Assembly: GCF_002706745.1 (NCBI RefSeq)
Contig: NZ_CP017702.1
Location: 2,418,001-2,482,000, forward strand
Reading direction: 5' to 3'
Length of the DNA stretch: 64,000 nt
Origin: Companilactobacillus farciminis KCTC 3681 = DSM 20184
Lineage (GTDB): Bacteria; Bacillota; Bacilli; Lactobacillales; Lactobacillaceae
The stretch's first letter is position 1. Each line of letters opens with the position of its first letter. Of the stretch, positions 46,484-55,978 are shown piece after piece. The translations under genes and the position numbers were made by a program. The notes beneath the pieces were generated by a model. That model was not told the origin of the DNA, did no database searches, and worked only from the letters and a program-made list of their open reading frames with translations.

Positions 46484-46975
46484 CTAATGAATTCCAATAT
46501 TTATTAAGATCAATGCACTAACACTATACAATGGTACACATCCTAACAATAAATATATAAAATTCTTATGCAATTTATTATTATCGGATTTTATATCTTT
46601 TGAAAGATATAGAACAATTATCCCTAAAACTAGAGATACTAGATTACCAACTGCCAACTGAGCAATTGTTAACGCTGTAAACACCCAAATCACATTAATA
46701 CGATTATTTAATAATCTTTCCTTTTCAAAAAATAGAATATAAGCAACGACTAGATCTACCAAACAAACAATGAACATCACAGCAGTTATTGGACTTTTAT
46801 CAAAAAATCCTCTTAAGTTCATTTGTGCAAGGTTTAAAGCAAATAACATGTATATAAAGAAGATAACTGGAACAACCATCAAAACGGCTATATACATATT
46901 CAATGATTTTTTCAAATCATATCTCAAAAAACCAGTTATTTTATCCATTATCTTATTGCCAGTTCTAGCCATCAT
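46484..46975 (-). CDS. Unknown multi-helix membrane protein
   Basis: This 163-residue protein has a basic, amphipathic N-terminus (about 1-25) and four or five hydrophobic helices (about 28-50, 62-85, 92-115 and 140-162). I recognise no domain. A clear AGGAGG lies before ATG 46975, and it is packed between rpiR (11 bp) and the EIIA gene (9 bp), so it is a real operon member. A link to the alpha-glucoside PTS is suggested only by position. Confidence 0.65.
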   Translation of the reverse strand: MMARTGNKIMDKITGFLRYDLKKSLNMYIAVLMVVPVIFFIYMLFALNLAQMNLRGFFDKSPITAVMFIVCLVDLVVAYILFFEKERLLNNRINVIWVFTALTIAQLAVGNLVSLVLGIIVLYLSKDIKSDNNKLHKNFIYLLLGCVPLYSVSALILINIGIH

Positions 46976-46986
46976 TGTTCTTCCTC

Positions 46987-47748
46987 CTATTTATTTATAA
47001 CGTAATTTGAGTATCCCATCACTAGTAAATCATTTAAAACATAGACACCTGTGAAGAAAACTTCATCGCCTTCTCTATCAGGCATTGGAAAACTAATTGT
47101 ATTGTAATTCAAGCTATATTCACACGCGGCAGCTAATTTATTTTGATTGAAGGGTGTAAAGGCAATTGTGGATATACCTCTTAAAGATATTCCTTTTACC
47201 GTTTTTATGAGCTCTTTATCTTCACCGCTATATGAAACAATTATCAAAAGATCTCCATTTTTAACACGATGAGAAACTTTATCTAATTCACTGCCTGCTG
47301 AAGGTAACGCATAAATATTTTTACCTACTAAAAAGAAATTTCTTTGAAGTTGATTAGCAATTATTTCTTGAACCCAGCCTGTTGAATAAACATAAATACT
47401 AGGTGCTCTATCAATTTTTTCATACAATCCACTCATTTGAGTTGTTTCAAATTGATGAATCGTATATTCCATCGCATTTTTTGTATCTCCAACAAAATCT
47501 GTTGTTGCTTTAGTCTGAACAAAATCCTGATCCTCAGCCAAAATAAATTTTAGTTGATTAAACCCTGAGAGGCCTATTTTCCTAGTCAATCTAAAAACTG
47601 CAGATGGAGAAACCAAGCATTTCTGAGCAACTTCGTTTATGTTCATATTAATAACGTCTTTGCTATTATTTAATATGAAGCTAATAACTAGCTTGTCATT
47701 TTGATTTAAATCATCAAAGTGCTTATAAATATATGAATCTAATTTCAA
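46987..47748 (-). CDS. RpiR/MurR-family regulator (phospho-alpha-glucoside module 2)
   Basis: This 253-residue protein has an HTH (about 1-75; NEVAQKCLVSPSAVFRLTRKIGLSGFNQLK) and a SIS domain (about 105-245; IYVYSTGWVQE, LLIIVSYSGEDKE). Its paralogue at 37886 serves module 1. It starts 103 bp downstream of the EIICB stop, with two inverted repeats between, so it probably has its own autoregulated promoter driving rpiR, the membrane protein, EIIA and GH13. Confidence 0.88.
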   Translation of the reverse strand: MKLDSYIYKHFDDLNQNDKLVISFILNNSKDVINMNINEVAQKCLVSPSAVFRLTRKIGLSGFNQLKFILAEDQDFVQTKATTDFVGDTKNAMEYTIHQFETTQMSGLYEKIDRAPSIYVYSTGWVQEIIANQLQRNFFLVGKNIYALPSAGSELDKVSHRVKNGDLLIIVSYSGEDKELIKTVKGISLRGISTIAFTPFNQNKLAAACEYSLNYNTISFPMPDREGDEVFFTGVYVLNDLLVMGYSNYVINK

Positions 47749-47768
47749 AGTATCCCTCTCCTTTAATT

Positions 47769-47785
47769 ATGTAATTTTGTTACAT
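47769..47785. repeat. Inverted repeat upstream of rpiR gene 2
   Basis: ATGTAA and TTACAT arms flank TTTTG about 20 bp upstream of the RpiR start, overlapping the likely ribosome-binding or promoter zone. Confidence 0.4.
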
Positions 47786-47791
47786 ACTCAA

Positions 47792-47812
47792 TTATGAAGG
47801 CTTTTTTCATAA
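47792..47812. promoter_or_regulatory. Probable RpiR operator
   Basis: Perfect 7-bp arms TTATGAA and TTCATAA flank a 7-nt centre 43 bp upstream of rpiR gene 2. TGAA...TTCA symmetry is common for RpiR/MurR-type sites. Confidence 0.5.
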
Positions 47813-47851
47813 CATTCAAAATTTATAAGTGTTTTTAAGTTTTTTTAAGTA

Positions 47852-49717
47852 TTAAAGCATTGATGACATCGTATGAGCATAAAGTTCATGATTCTTCATA
47901 TCGATAGTAGCTTTTTTATTTTCTACACTTACATCATTAACATCTAATCCTAAATCACTAAATACATCTTTAGAATCGACCTCTGTTGGATCGACAACAG
48001 TAACAACAATCTTTCCATCATTAGTTTCGATGTTTTCAACATTTTCAACTGTTCCCAATGAATCTAAAAGCAATAAAGCATTTTGTTGGATTGGTGTTAG
48101 TTCAACCGCTTTCGTTGCACGATCATTTACAGGACCTGATGATAAATCTTGCATATTTTCAAGTACTTGAGCAACGTCCAAACCTACAATAACTTGAATG
48201 GCTTTACCATGTCTTACAACACCAACAGCTTTATTAGCCTTAAAGAAACCATCTGCTTCAACTTTTTCGGGATCTTTAACTGTGACACGTAATCTAGTGG
48301 CACAACTTGTCATTTCATCAACATTTCCTGAACCACCCAAACCTTCTAGATATGCTTGAGCACGTTCAATATAAGGATTAGATGATTTTGATCCATTTGC
48401 CTTCTTAGATTTGTATTCTTTCTTATTAATTAATTTTGTATCTTCACCTTCAGCTTCACGTCCAGGTGTAGCAAAATCAAATTTTTCGATAAGAACTTTA
48501 AATACTACAAAGTAAATTAGTGCAAAAATAAGTCCAATTACAATTTGAGTAATCCATGTATGCCAATGATTTGCCCATAGTGGAATCCAGTTCATACTTG
48601 CGAATTGAATTAATCCACCATCAAATTGACCAACAATACCAAAGGCGTACATTGTAGCATCCATTGTAGCTGCTAGGAATGAGTGTACAAACCATAATAC
48701 TGGAGCAGCAAACAAGAATGTAAATTCAACTGGCTCTGTAATACCAGCTGCGATAGATGTTAATCCGGCTGGAATCAATAGAGCAGCTGTTTGTTTCTTA
48801 CGACTCTTCTTAGCAGTAACGTAGAAAGCATAACAAATAGCAGGAATACCAAAGACCTTTTCATTACCAAACAATTCAAATCCCATTGATGGAGCTAAAG
48901 TCTTCAAAGCTTGTGTGCTTCCAGCAAAATCTGCTAGATGTTTCAACCAGTATGGTTGCAAACCACCAGCAACAGCGGCTGGACCATATTGGAACGGAAT
49001 GTAAATAAAGTGATGCAAACCAGTAGGAATAAGAACACGTTGTAAGAAACAATATATCCAAACACCTATAACGCCAGAGTTTTTCATGAACCCTTGTAAT
49101 CCAGAAATACCTAATTGAATTTTTGGCCATACTAAACAAGTTACAAAAGCTAGAACAAACATACTAGCAAAACCTAAAATAACAACATATGCAGATCCTT
49201 GGAAAGTACCTAACCAATCAGGTAATTTTTTATCGAAATACTTATTGTGTAGCCATACGACGATACCAGCAACAACTAAAGCACCGACAATACTAGTATC
49301 CAATGTTTTGATACCAGCAATTTCTGTTAAACCACCATTTGTGGAATTAGCAAGAATAGGCTTAGCATAATTCCTAACACCAAAGAATGGTCCCCATTGG
49401 CTTAACATACCGCCAATAAAGTAATTAAACGTCAAATATGTAACTAACGATTCAAGGGCAGCACGTCCTTGAGATTTCTTTGCCAATCCAATAGGCAAAC
49501 CTACAACGAATAGTAGTGGAACTTGTCTAAAGATTGTCCAACCACCTTCTTGAATCGTGTACCAAATACCGTACCAAGTGGTATTGGGTTGGGCTAAATT
49601 ATGAAAAATTTCTGCATTTGTGAATAAAGAACCAAAGGCTACAACCAAACCTGCAAATGAGAAGAGCAAAACAGGGACAAACATTGCAGCACCGAATTTT
49701 TGCAATTTCTGCATCAT
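47852..49717 (-). CDS. PTS alpha-glucoside EIICB permease with a second, cysteine-less EIIB-like domain, module 2
   Basis: This 621-residue Glc-family permease has an EIIC domain (about 1-430; GLHHFIYIPFQYGP, ITEPVEFTFLFAAPVLWF) and a canonical EIIB domain with phosphocysteine Cys472 in TSCATRLRVTV. An added C-terminal region (about 545-610) repeats the EIIB pattern: LLDSLGTVENVENIE...KIVVTVVDPTEVDSKDVF lines up with LEGLGGSGNVDEMT...RLRVTVKDPEKVEADGFF. At the cysteine position it has Asn/Asp. The extra domain cannot carry phosphate and may be regulatory or interactive. The neighbouring GH4 (98 bp upstream) hydrolyses the product. Confidence 0.9.
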   Translation of the reverse strand: MMQKLQKFGAAMFVPVLLFSFAGLVVAFGSLFTNAEIFHNLAQPNTTWYGIWYTIQEGGWTIFRQVPLLFVVGLPIGLAKKSQGRAALESLVTYLTFNYFIGGMLSQWGPFFGVRNYAKPILANSTNGGLTEIAGIKTLDTSIVGALVVAGIVVWLHNKYFDKKLPDWLGTFQGSAYVVILGFASMFVLAFVTCLVWPKIQLGISGLQGFMKNSGVIGVWIYCFLQRVLIPTGLHHFIYIPFQYGPAAVAGGLQPYWLKHLADFAGSTQALKTLAPSMGFELFGNEKVFGIPAICYAFYVTAKKSRKKQTAALLIPAGLTSIAAGITEPVEFTFLFAAPVLWFVHSFLAATMDATMYAFGIVGQFDGGLIQFASMNWIPLWANHWHTWITQIVIGLIFALIYFVVFKVLIEKFDFATPGREAEGEDTKLINKKEYKSKKANGSKSSNPYIERAQAYLEGLGGSGNVDEMTSCATRLRVTVKDPEKVEADGFFKANKAVGVVRHGKAIQVIVGLDVAQVLENMQDLSSGPVNDRATKAVELTPIQQNALLLLDSLGTVENVENIETNDGKIVVTVVDPTEVDSKDVFSDLGLDVNDVSVENKKATIDMKNHELYAHTMSSML

Positions 49718-49753
49718 AATAATTCATCTCATTTCTTTATTTGTTTAAAAAAA

Positions 49754-49790
49754 GAAAGGCATATTCTTTTTTGATATTGAATAGCCTTTC
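49754..49790 (-). terminator. Terminator between GH4 gene 2 and EIICB gene 2
   Basis: Arms GAAAGGC and GCCTTTC plus inner pairing are followed by TTTTTTT on the minus strand. It suggests GH4 and EIICB are partly uncoupled. Confidence 0.7.
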
Positions 49791-49815
49791 AAATAGTTAA
49801 CCATGCTCAAATGTA

Positions 49816-51177
<1,362 letters not shown>

Positions 51178-51197
51178 TTATATAAATGACAAACCAA

Positions 51198-51212
51198 TTA
51201 AAAGCGCTTTCA
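51198..51212. promoter_or_regulatory. cre-like box upstream of GH4 gene 2
   Basis: TTAAAAGCGCTTTCA has one mismatch to the cre consensus and is 39 bp upstream of the GH4 start. Confidence 0.5.
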
Positions 51213-51333
51213 TCAATTGACAACTGCATTATGGCATCGTTTCCGAATCGGTGCAATACAATTTGGATATTCAGGGAAGCATTTCATTATTTTGAATTTT
51301 TTTCATTTTTTGAAATTTATTTCATAGACAATA

Positions 51334-51381
51334 AATAAACCAATTTCAAAATACCCTCGTAGTATCTGAAATTGGTTTATT
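51334..51381. terminator. Hairpin with 15-bp perfect stem
   Basis: AATAAACCAATTTCA (51334-51348) pairs perfectly with 51367-51381; loop 18 nt. It lies next to the yibF relic and could be its old terminator. Confidence 0.55.
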
Positions 51382-51409
51382 ATTCGTGATTTATAGATTT
51401 AATTATATG

Positions 51410-51569
51410 ACTTTTTTCGATCCTCGATAAACTAAATAAGAAGTAATCGGTACCGTTAAAATAACGCCAATTGTACAGATTAAAGTAGTCAACACCTCTG
51501 CCACTACTAGCTTATCATTCACGATTTCACCAACACCATATCCTAGTGAGTGAATCACAAGGAACAATG
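51410..51569 (-). pseudogene. Relic of yibF-like gene 3' end (duplicate of 60581-60740)
   Basis: The 160 bp align without gaps to the end of the gene at 60568-61317 (constant offset 9171). I count 8 differences, all transitions, so 95% identity. On the minus strand it encodes the last YibF helices (HSLGYGVGEIVNDKLV, TTLICTIGVILTVPITSYLVYRGS). Homology ends abruptly at both sides, and the true gene's last few codons are missing. It is a footprint of segmental duplication, not an active gene. Confidence 0.9.
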
Positions 51570-51629
51570 AATTTATTTAAAAAAACATGAAAATACATTT
51601 ATATCCGAACTTTGTGATGGCGTAAAAAA

Positions 51630-51662
51630 AGATGTCACACTAGTGAACTCTGTGCGACATCT
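51630..51662 (-). terminator. Terminator-like hairpin
   Basis: AGATGTCACAC pairs with GTGCGACATCT (10 of 11) around an 11-nt loop and is followed on the minus strand by TTTTTTT. It is 212 bp after the GH1 stop and may be its distal terminator or a leftover of a lost element. Confidence 0.55.
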
Positions 51663-51873
51663 CTAAATATTAGTTCTGACTTTGTCAAAGAGAATAACAA
51701 AAAGCTTAAACTAACAAAACCGAATTTTATATGATCGAAGTAGAGTAGTCAATTCATTCAAAAAGAATTCCTTAGCATTTCTGGTAACTCTTAATGGATT
51801 CAACTCAAACTTTTTATTGCCCTACAGCTTAACTTAAGAAAGAACTTAAATATCAAAACTGCAGCTTCTTTTT

Positions 51874-53268
51874 TTAGACTTCAAAGCCATTATTATTACT
51901 CAATTCAGCATACCAATGACCAGATTTTTTCAAAGTCTTAGTTTGCGTATGAATATCATCACGAATCAATCCGTATCGATTGCGATAAGCATTTTTCCAT
52001 GACCAACAATCAATTGCTGTCCAAATGAAGTATCCATGACAATTAGAACCAGCTTCAATTCCTTTATGAAGTTGTACTAAATGATCTTGAATAAATTTGA
52101 TTCGATAATCATCTTGAACAACACCATCTTCTATGAAGCGCTCTTCTCTAGAGACACCCATACCATTTTCTGAAACAAACCAGGGAATGTTGCCGTAATT
52201 ATCACGTAGATTAATGGAAATATCATACAAGGTTTCTGGATAAATTTCCCAACCTTTATCAACGTTCATAACACGACCAGGCATCTCATAGTTATCGAAA
52301 TAAATATCTGGCATCCAATCTTGCAAGCTCTTTGGTGAAACACTTGGTCTTTGGACACGCTCTGGATGATAGAAGTTAACGCCTAAAACATCAACTGTAT
52401 TATCTTCAATTAATTTCAATTCTTCTGGCGTACTTTCCCAAAGCACACCGGCATCATCTAAAATTTTGACCAATTCATCTGGAAAATGTCCTAAAACCGC
52501 GGGGTCCAAAAACATATTATCATCCCACATAGTAGCAAAATGTGCTGCCTTAACATCTTCGGGATCATTCGTTGCTGGATAAGCTGGTGTCAAATTCAAA
52601 ATAGTACCAATTTGAGCATCAGAATTATTATTTTCTTTCCAAATCTTAAACTTCTCAATTGCTTTAGCCGAAGCTAAGTTTAGATTATAAGCAACTTGCA
52701 CTGCAGCAGGACCATCTACTAGCAACGGATAATGAAATTGATATAAGTATTCACCATCTAAAATGACTTTTGGCTCATTAAAAGTAAACCAGTTTTTAAC
52801 TCTATCACCAAATAATTCAAAACACTTTTCAGCATATGCAGCAAATAGATCTGTCACATGTTTTGATTCCCAGCCGCCGTATTCTTGATATAGCTTAACT
52901 GGCAAATCAAAGTGGAATAGATTGATGTAAGGTTCAATGCCATTTTCAATCAAACAATCAATCACATTATTATAAAATTGAACTCCAGCTTCATCTACTT
53001 CTCCCGTATCAAGATTTTTAATCAAACGGCTCCACTGGATTGAAGTTCTCAATGCTTTGATTCCAGCTTTTGCCATCAATGGTATATCTTTTTTGTAATC
53101 ATTATAAAAGTTAGATGCCGTATCTGGGCCAACTCCATCATAGAAATCGTCAGGACTTTTCTCAAACCAGTAATCAAAAACGTTTTGATTTGGCTTATGG
53201 AAATTTCCTTCTGATTGCGGTCCTGATGTAGCAGCGCCCCAGGCAAAATCTTTTGGAAATGTTAACAT
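51874..53268 (-). CDS. GH1 6-phospho-beta-glucosidase-like glycosidase
   Basis: This 464-residue GH1 TIM barrel has acid/base Glu165 in FTFNEPK and nucleophile Glu367 in VSENGMG. The C-terminal phosphate-recognition motif of 6-phospho enzymes is Ser-x6-Lys-x-Tyr; here Ser423 and Tyr432 are present, but the Lys position is Asn430 (WSWKNAYRNRYG). Phospho-substrate use is therefore likely from the PTS operon context but less certain than usual. It follows the ROK kinase by 2 bp, and AGAGGAG precedes the ATG. Confidence 0.87.
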   Translation of the reverse strand: MLTFPKDFAWGAATSGPQSEGNFHKPNQNVFDYWFEKSPDDFYDGVGPDTASNFYNDYKKDIPLMAKAGIKALRTSIQWSRLIKNLDTGEVDEAGVQFYNNVIDCLIENGIEPYINLFHFDLPVKLYQEYGGWESKHVTDLFAAYAEKCFELFGDRVKNWFTFNEPKVILDGEYLYQFHYPLLVDGPAAVQVAYNLNLASAKAIEKFKIWKENNNSDAQIGTILNLTPAYPATNDPEDVKAAHFATMWDDNMFLDPAVLGHFPDELVKILDDAGVLWESTPEELKLIEDNTVDVLGVNFYHPERVQRPSVSPKSLQDWMPDIYFDNYEMPGRVMNVDKGWEIYPETLYDISINLRDNYGNIPWFVSENGMGVSREERFIEDGVVQDDYRIKFIQDHLVQLHKGIEAGSNCHGYFIWTAIDCWSWKNAYRNRYGLIRDDIHTQTKTLKKSGHWYAELSNNNGFEV

Positions 53269-53270
53269 TC

Positions 53271-54155
53271 TTATTTCTCCTCTGGATAAGTTTGATAAAA
53301 ATCGACGTATGCTCCACGTAAATTGGCTTCATCAGTATATTGACAAGGAACCAATTTAGGTTTGATGGAAGCAATTTTAACGACTTTTCGAATCTTTTCA
53401 ATTTCTTTATTAACTTCTGGAATCAGGTGTGGATTATTGGAAACGGCACCACCTAAAACGATAAGTTCAGGATCGAAACTATACTGCAAATTATAAATTC
53501 CTTTAGCAAGTGAATAATACATTGTTTGAACTTCTTTTTGAGCTTGAGCATCACCTTTATCTGCTAAATCAAAGACTTCTTTGCCAGAATAATTGGTCTT
53601 TGGCTGAGAATTTTCATTATATCTTTTAGCTACGCCAACTGAAGTGGCTAAATTGCTAAGCGTACTTTTATCATCAACTAATGTGAATCCAAATTCTCCA
53701 CCAAATAAATGTGCCCCATGCCAAATTTGATGATTGATAATAATTGATCCACCGACTCCAGTACCGATAATTAAAAATAACAGACTAGAAACATCTTTAC
53801 CCGCACCAGAATTTAATTCTGCCAACGCAGCACAATTAGCATCATTTTCCATACTAACTGGCAATCCAAATTTATCAGACAAGGCTTGCTGGATCTCAAA
53901 ATTATGAATATAAGGAATGGCTGAAGCTCCTTCTACTACACCAGTTTTCTTATTAACAGCTCCTGGGGAACTAATTCCCACACCGTGAATCTGATATTCT
54001 GACTTCATGAAGGCAACGCTTTTAGATAATTCAGAATAAAATTCTTCTAAGGTTTTGGGAGTTGGAATTGAAGGTAATTTCTTCAATTTTTGATCCTGCA
54101 TAACAGCTAGTTTTATAGATGTACCACCGATATCGATTAAACCCAAATTACTCAT
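53271..54155 (-). CDS. ROK-family sugar kinase
   Basis: This 294-residue ROK kinase has phosphate-1 loop LIDIGGTSIKLAV, catalytic segment MENDANCAALAE and IIGTGVGGSIIINHQIWHGAH. The cysteine-rich zinc motif of many ROK glucokinases (CxCGxxGC) is absent; the segment reads GEFGFTLVDDKSTL instead. ATG 54155 lies inside the esterase stop (AATGAGTAA overlap), with GGAG upstream; longer ORF starts are artefacts. It probably phosphorylates glucose or another free sugar released by GH1 and esterase. Confidence 0.88.
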   Translation of the reverse strand: MSNLGLIDIGGTSIKLAVMQDQKLKKLPSIPTPKTLEEFYSELSKSVAFMKSEYQIHGVGISSPGAVNKKTGVVEGASAIPYIHNFEIQQALSDKFGLPVSMENDANCAALAELNSGAGKDVSSLLFLIIGTGVGGSIIINHQIWHGAHLFGGEFGFTLVDDKSTLSNLATSVGVAKRYNENSQPKTNYSGKEVFDLADKGDAQAQKEVQTMYYSLAKGIYNLQYSFDPELIVLGGAVSNNPHLIPEVNKEIEKIRKVVKIASIKPKLVPCQYTDEANLRGAYVDFYQTYPEEK

Positions 54156-55635
54156 TTTTCTCAATCTCCATTTCAAACGGTGCCACTGGTGCACCCAATT
54201 CATTGAACAATGTACAAGTTGGATAATTGTCATAAGCATAACGAATTTTTTCAATGCCGTGACAATCATCAAGCACTATTACCTTACCAACTGTCCTAAT
54301 TTCACGTTTTTTCCATTGGTTATTTTGCTTTACTAGAAAATATGCGTCATCTTTTTGAACTAACGTACTAACTGATGAAACAGATAAAACCAACTTGTCA
54401 TTCAAAATTTGTTGACGATAAACGATTGGAGTAGAGCTATAACTTTGATCAGAAAGAATTTCACCAATCCGTGTGCCTGCAATTCGTTTATGTGTCGGAT
54501 GAATATTGTGTTTTTCACCTGTATCAGCAATTGAAACTAAATGCACATCATTGATTCTTTGTGACGCTTCTAATTGATGTTGACGGATTTTTGGCCAAGC
54601 ATTTTCGGGTTCATCAAAATATCCAGGCAATTGAACAACTAGAAATGGTATTGAAAAATCTTGAAATAGTTCACGCCAACTTAGTATCAAACCGCGCAAC
54701 ATAATTCCATAAACTTCAGGATTATCAGCATCATTCTCACCCTGATACCAAACAACTTTATTAAAGGAATAATTTTTCACTTGTTCAATCATCGTATGGA
54801 ATAATCCACTTGGACGTAAGTATGATGTTGGCGTCATTGGTGGTGGCCAAGGAGTATGTCCTACTTTATCTTTAGCATCACTTAAAGAAACATCAGGATT
54901 TTCTTTTTGAAATTTGGCTAAATCAACATTATGTTTTTCAACTAGAGCATTGTATTCAGCAAATTCTTGATCATAATCTTCTTGCGTTTTATTAGTAGTT
55001 GCTTTCTCAAATGGTTTAATAAAACGATTAATCAATTCTTGACTACTTGTCAAAACTGACTCGGGAACCCAGGAAGAAATCGACGTTCCACCTTTATAGC
55101 AATCAATAATACCAATAGTTTCCTTAGGATTTAATTCATGCATTTTTTTTGCTATCCAATAACCTATGTCAGACATTTCCCACAAAGTTTCTTTATTAGC
55201 GATTTGCCATGTCGAGGTCTTCAAATCTTTAGGAAGTGTTAGTTCGTCACTTTGGTATTCAACTTGCGGAACGTTATAAAAATAAGTGTTATTCAAATTT
55301 AAGTCATCAATTTGAGATTGATATTCTGAATCATCCCTAAATTTAAATTCAATATTCGATTGTCCAGTCAATAAAATAACTTTTCCACTTTTTACATCAT
55401 GAAGAGTAATTGTTTCAGCCAAATTCGTGATTTTTATATCACAAGTTATTTTATCTTCTAAAACAATTCTTACTTTCCAAGTACCCATATCATCAGCAAC
55501 TGTTCGATAGACATGATTCAAAACTTCCACGCATACTTCAGATTTTGGTATAGCATGCCCACTAATATGAAAGTTTTTATTGGCCGGAATAACCATTTTA
55601 TCAGTATAGATTCCGTCTAATCGTAAACTACTCAT
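54148..55635 (-). CDS. SGNH-type sialate O-acetylesterase-like esterase
   Basis: This 495-residue protein resembles sialate 9-O-acetylesterase/DUF303 SGNH hydrolases. The nucleophile Ser93 lies in VILLTGQSNIEF, with later blocks WYQGENDADNPEVYG and a C-terminal catalytic pair in EKHNIHPTHKRIAG. A beta-rich domain is split around the catalytic part. There is no signal peptide, so it removes acetyl (or other acyl) groups from sugars inside the cell. It overlaps the EIIA gene by 8 bp and the kinase gene by 8 bp, with similar ATGAGTA junctions on both sides. Confidence 0.85.
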   Translation of the reverse strand: MSSLRLDGIYTDKMVIPANKNFHISGHAIPKSEVCVEVLNHVYRTVADDMGTWKVRIVLEDKITCDIKITNLAETITLHDVKSGKVILLTGQSNIEFKFRDDSEYQSQIDDLNLNNTYFYNVPQVEYQSDELTLPKDLKTSTWQIANKETLWEMSDIGYWIAKKMHELNPKETIGIIDCYKGGTSISSWVPESVLTSSQELINRFIKPFEKATTNKTQEDYDQEFAEYNALVEKHNVDLAKFQKENPDVSLSDAKDKVGHTPWPPPMTPTSYLRPSGLFHTMIEQVKNYSFNKVVWYQGENDADNPEVYGIMLRGLILSWRELFQDFSIPFLVVQLPGYFDEPENAWPKIRQHQLEASQRINDVHLVSIADTGEKHNIHPTHKRIAGTRIGEILSDQSYSSTPIVYRQQILNDKLVLSVSSVSTLVQKDDAYFLVKQNNQWKKREIRTVGKVIVLDDCHGIEKIRYAYDNYPTCTLFNELGAPVAPFEMEIEKNE

Positions 55636-55966
55636 TTACCTGTTCCTTTTTTAATTGCAAAACTTCATCATGAAGATTAATTACTTTTTCTGCAACTGTC
55701 ATCATGATATCGGCTGAAATAAAATGGTCCTGTGAGTGAATCAGCATAATTGATTTTTCAACTTTTTCACCATTCATTTCATCGGTCATCCATTTAGTTT
55801 GAACATTGTGGGCCTCATGAAGAGTTTTCTTAGCTTCTTTCAATGTTTCTCGTGCACTAGCAACATCACCTTTTTTTGCTTGGTTCATTGCATTGATACA
55901 CATTGATTTAGCTGTTCCGGCAATAGAAATTAAATTCATTGCACGTTGTAATTGTTTTTCATCCAA
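55628..55966 (-). CDS. PTS Lac/cellobiose-family EIIA component
   Basis: This 112-residue, all-helical EIIA(Lac/Cel) has NLISIAGTAKSMCINAMNQA and HNVQTKWMTDEMNGEKVEKSIMLIHSQDH, with the phosphorylated His expected in the latter region (AHNVQT or IHSQDH). The start is a TTG (55966) five or six nt after GAGGTG; no nearby ATG preserves the first helix. It lies 12 bp after the EIIC stop and donates phosphate to the EIIB at 57405. Confidence 0.88.
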   Translation of the reverse strand: MDEKQLQRAMNLISIAGTAKSMCINAMNQAKKGDVASARETLKEAKKTLHEAHNVQTKWMTDEMNGEKVEKSIMLIHSQDHFISADIMMTVAEKVINLHDEVLQLKKEQVNE

Positions 55967-55978
55967 ATCTCACACCTC

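Noticed and set aside
51601..51700. Insertion sequence end
   Set aside because: The hairpin and flanks resemble a transposon terminus only vaguely; no transposase fragment or matching inverted repeat pair could be found, so it is not called as a mobile element.
53195..54272. N-terminal extension of the ROK kinase
   Set aside because: The extra 39 residues come from the esterase gene in another frame; ATG 54155 with GGAG gives the normal ROK start.
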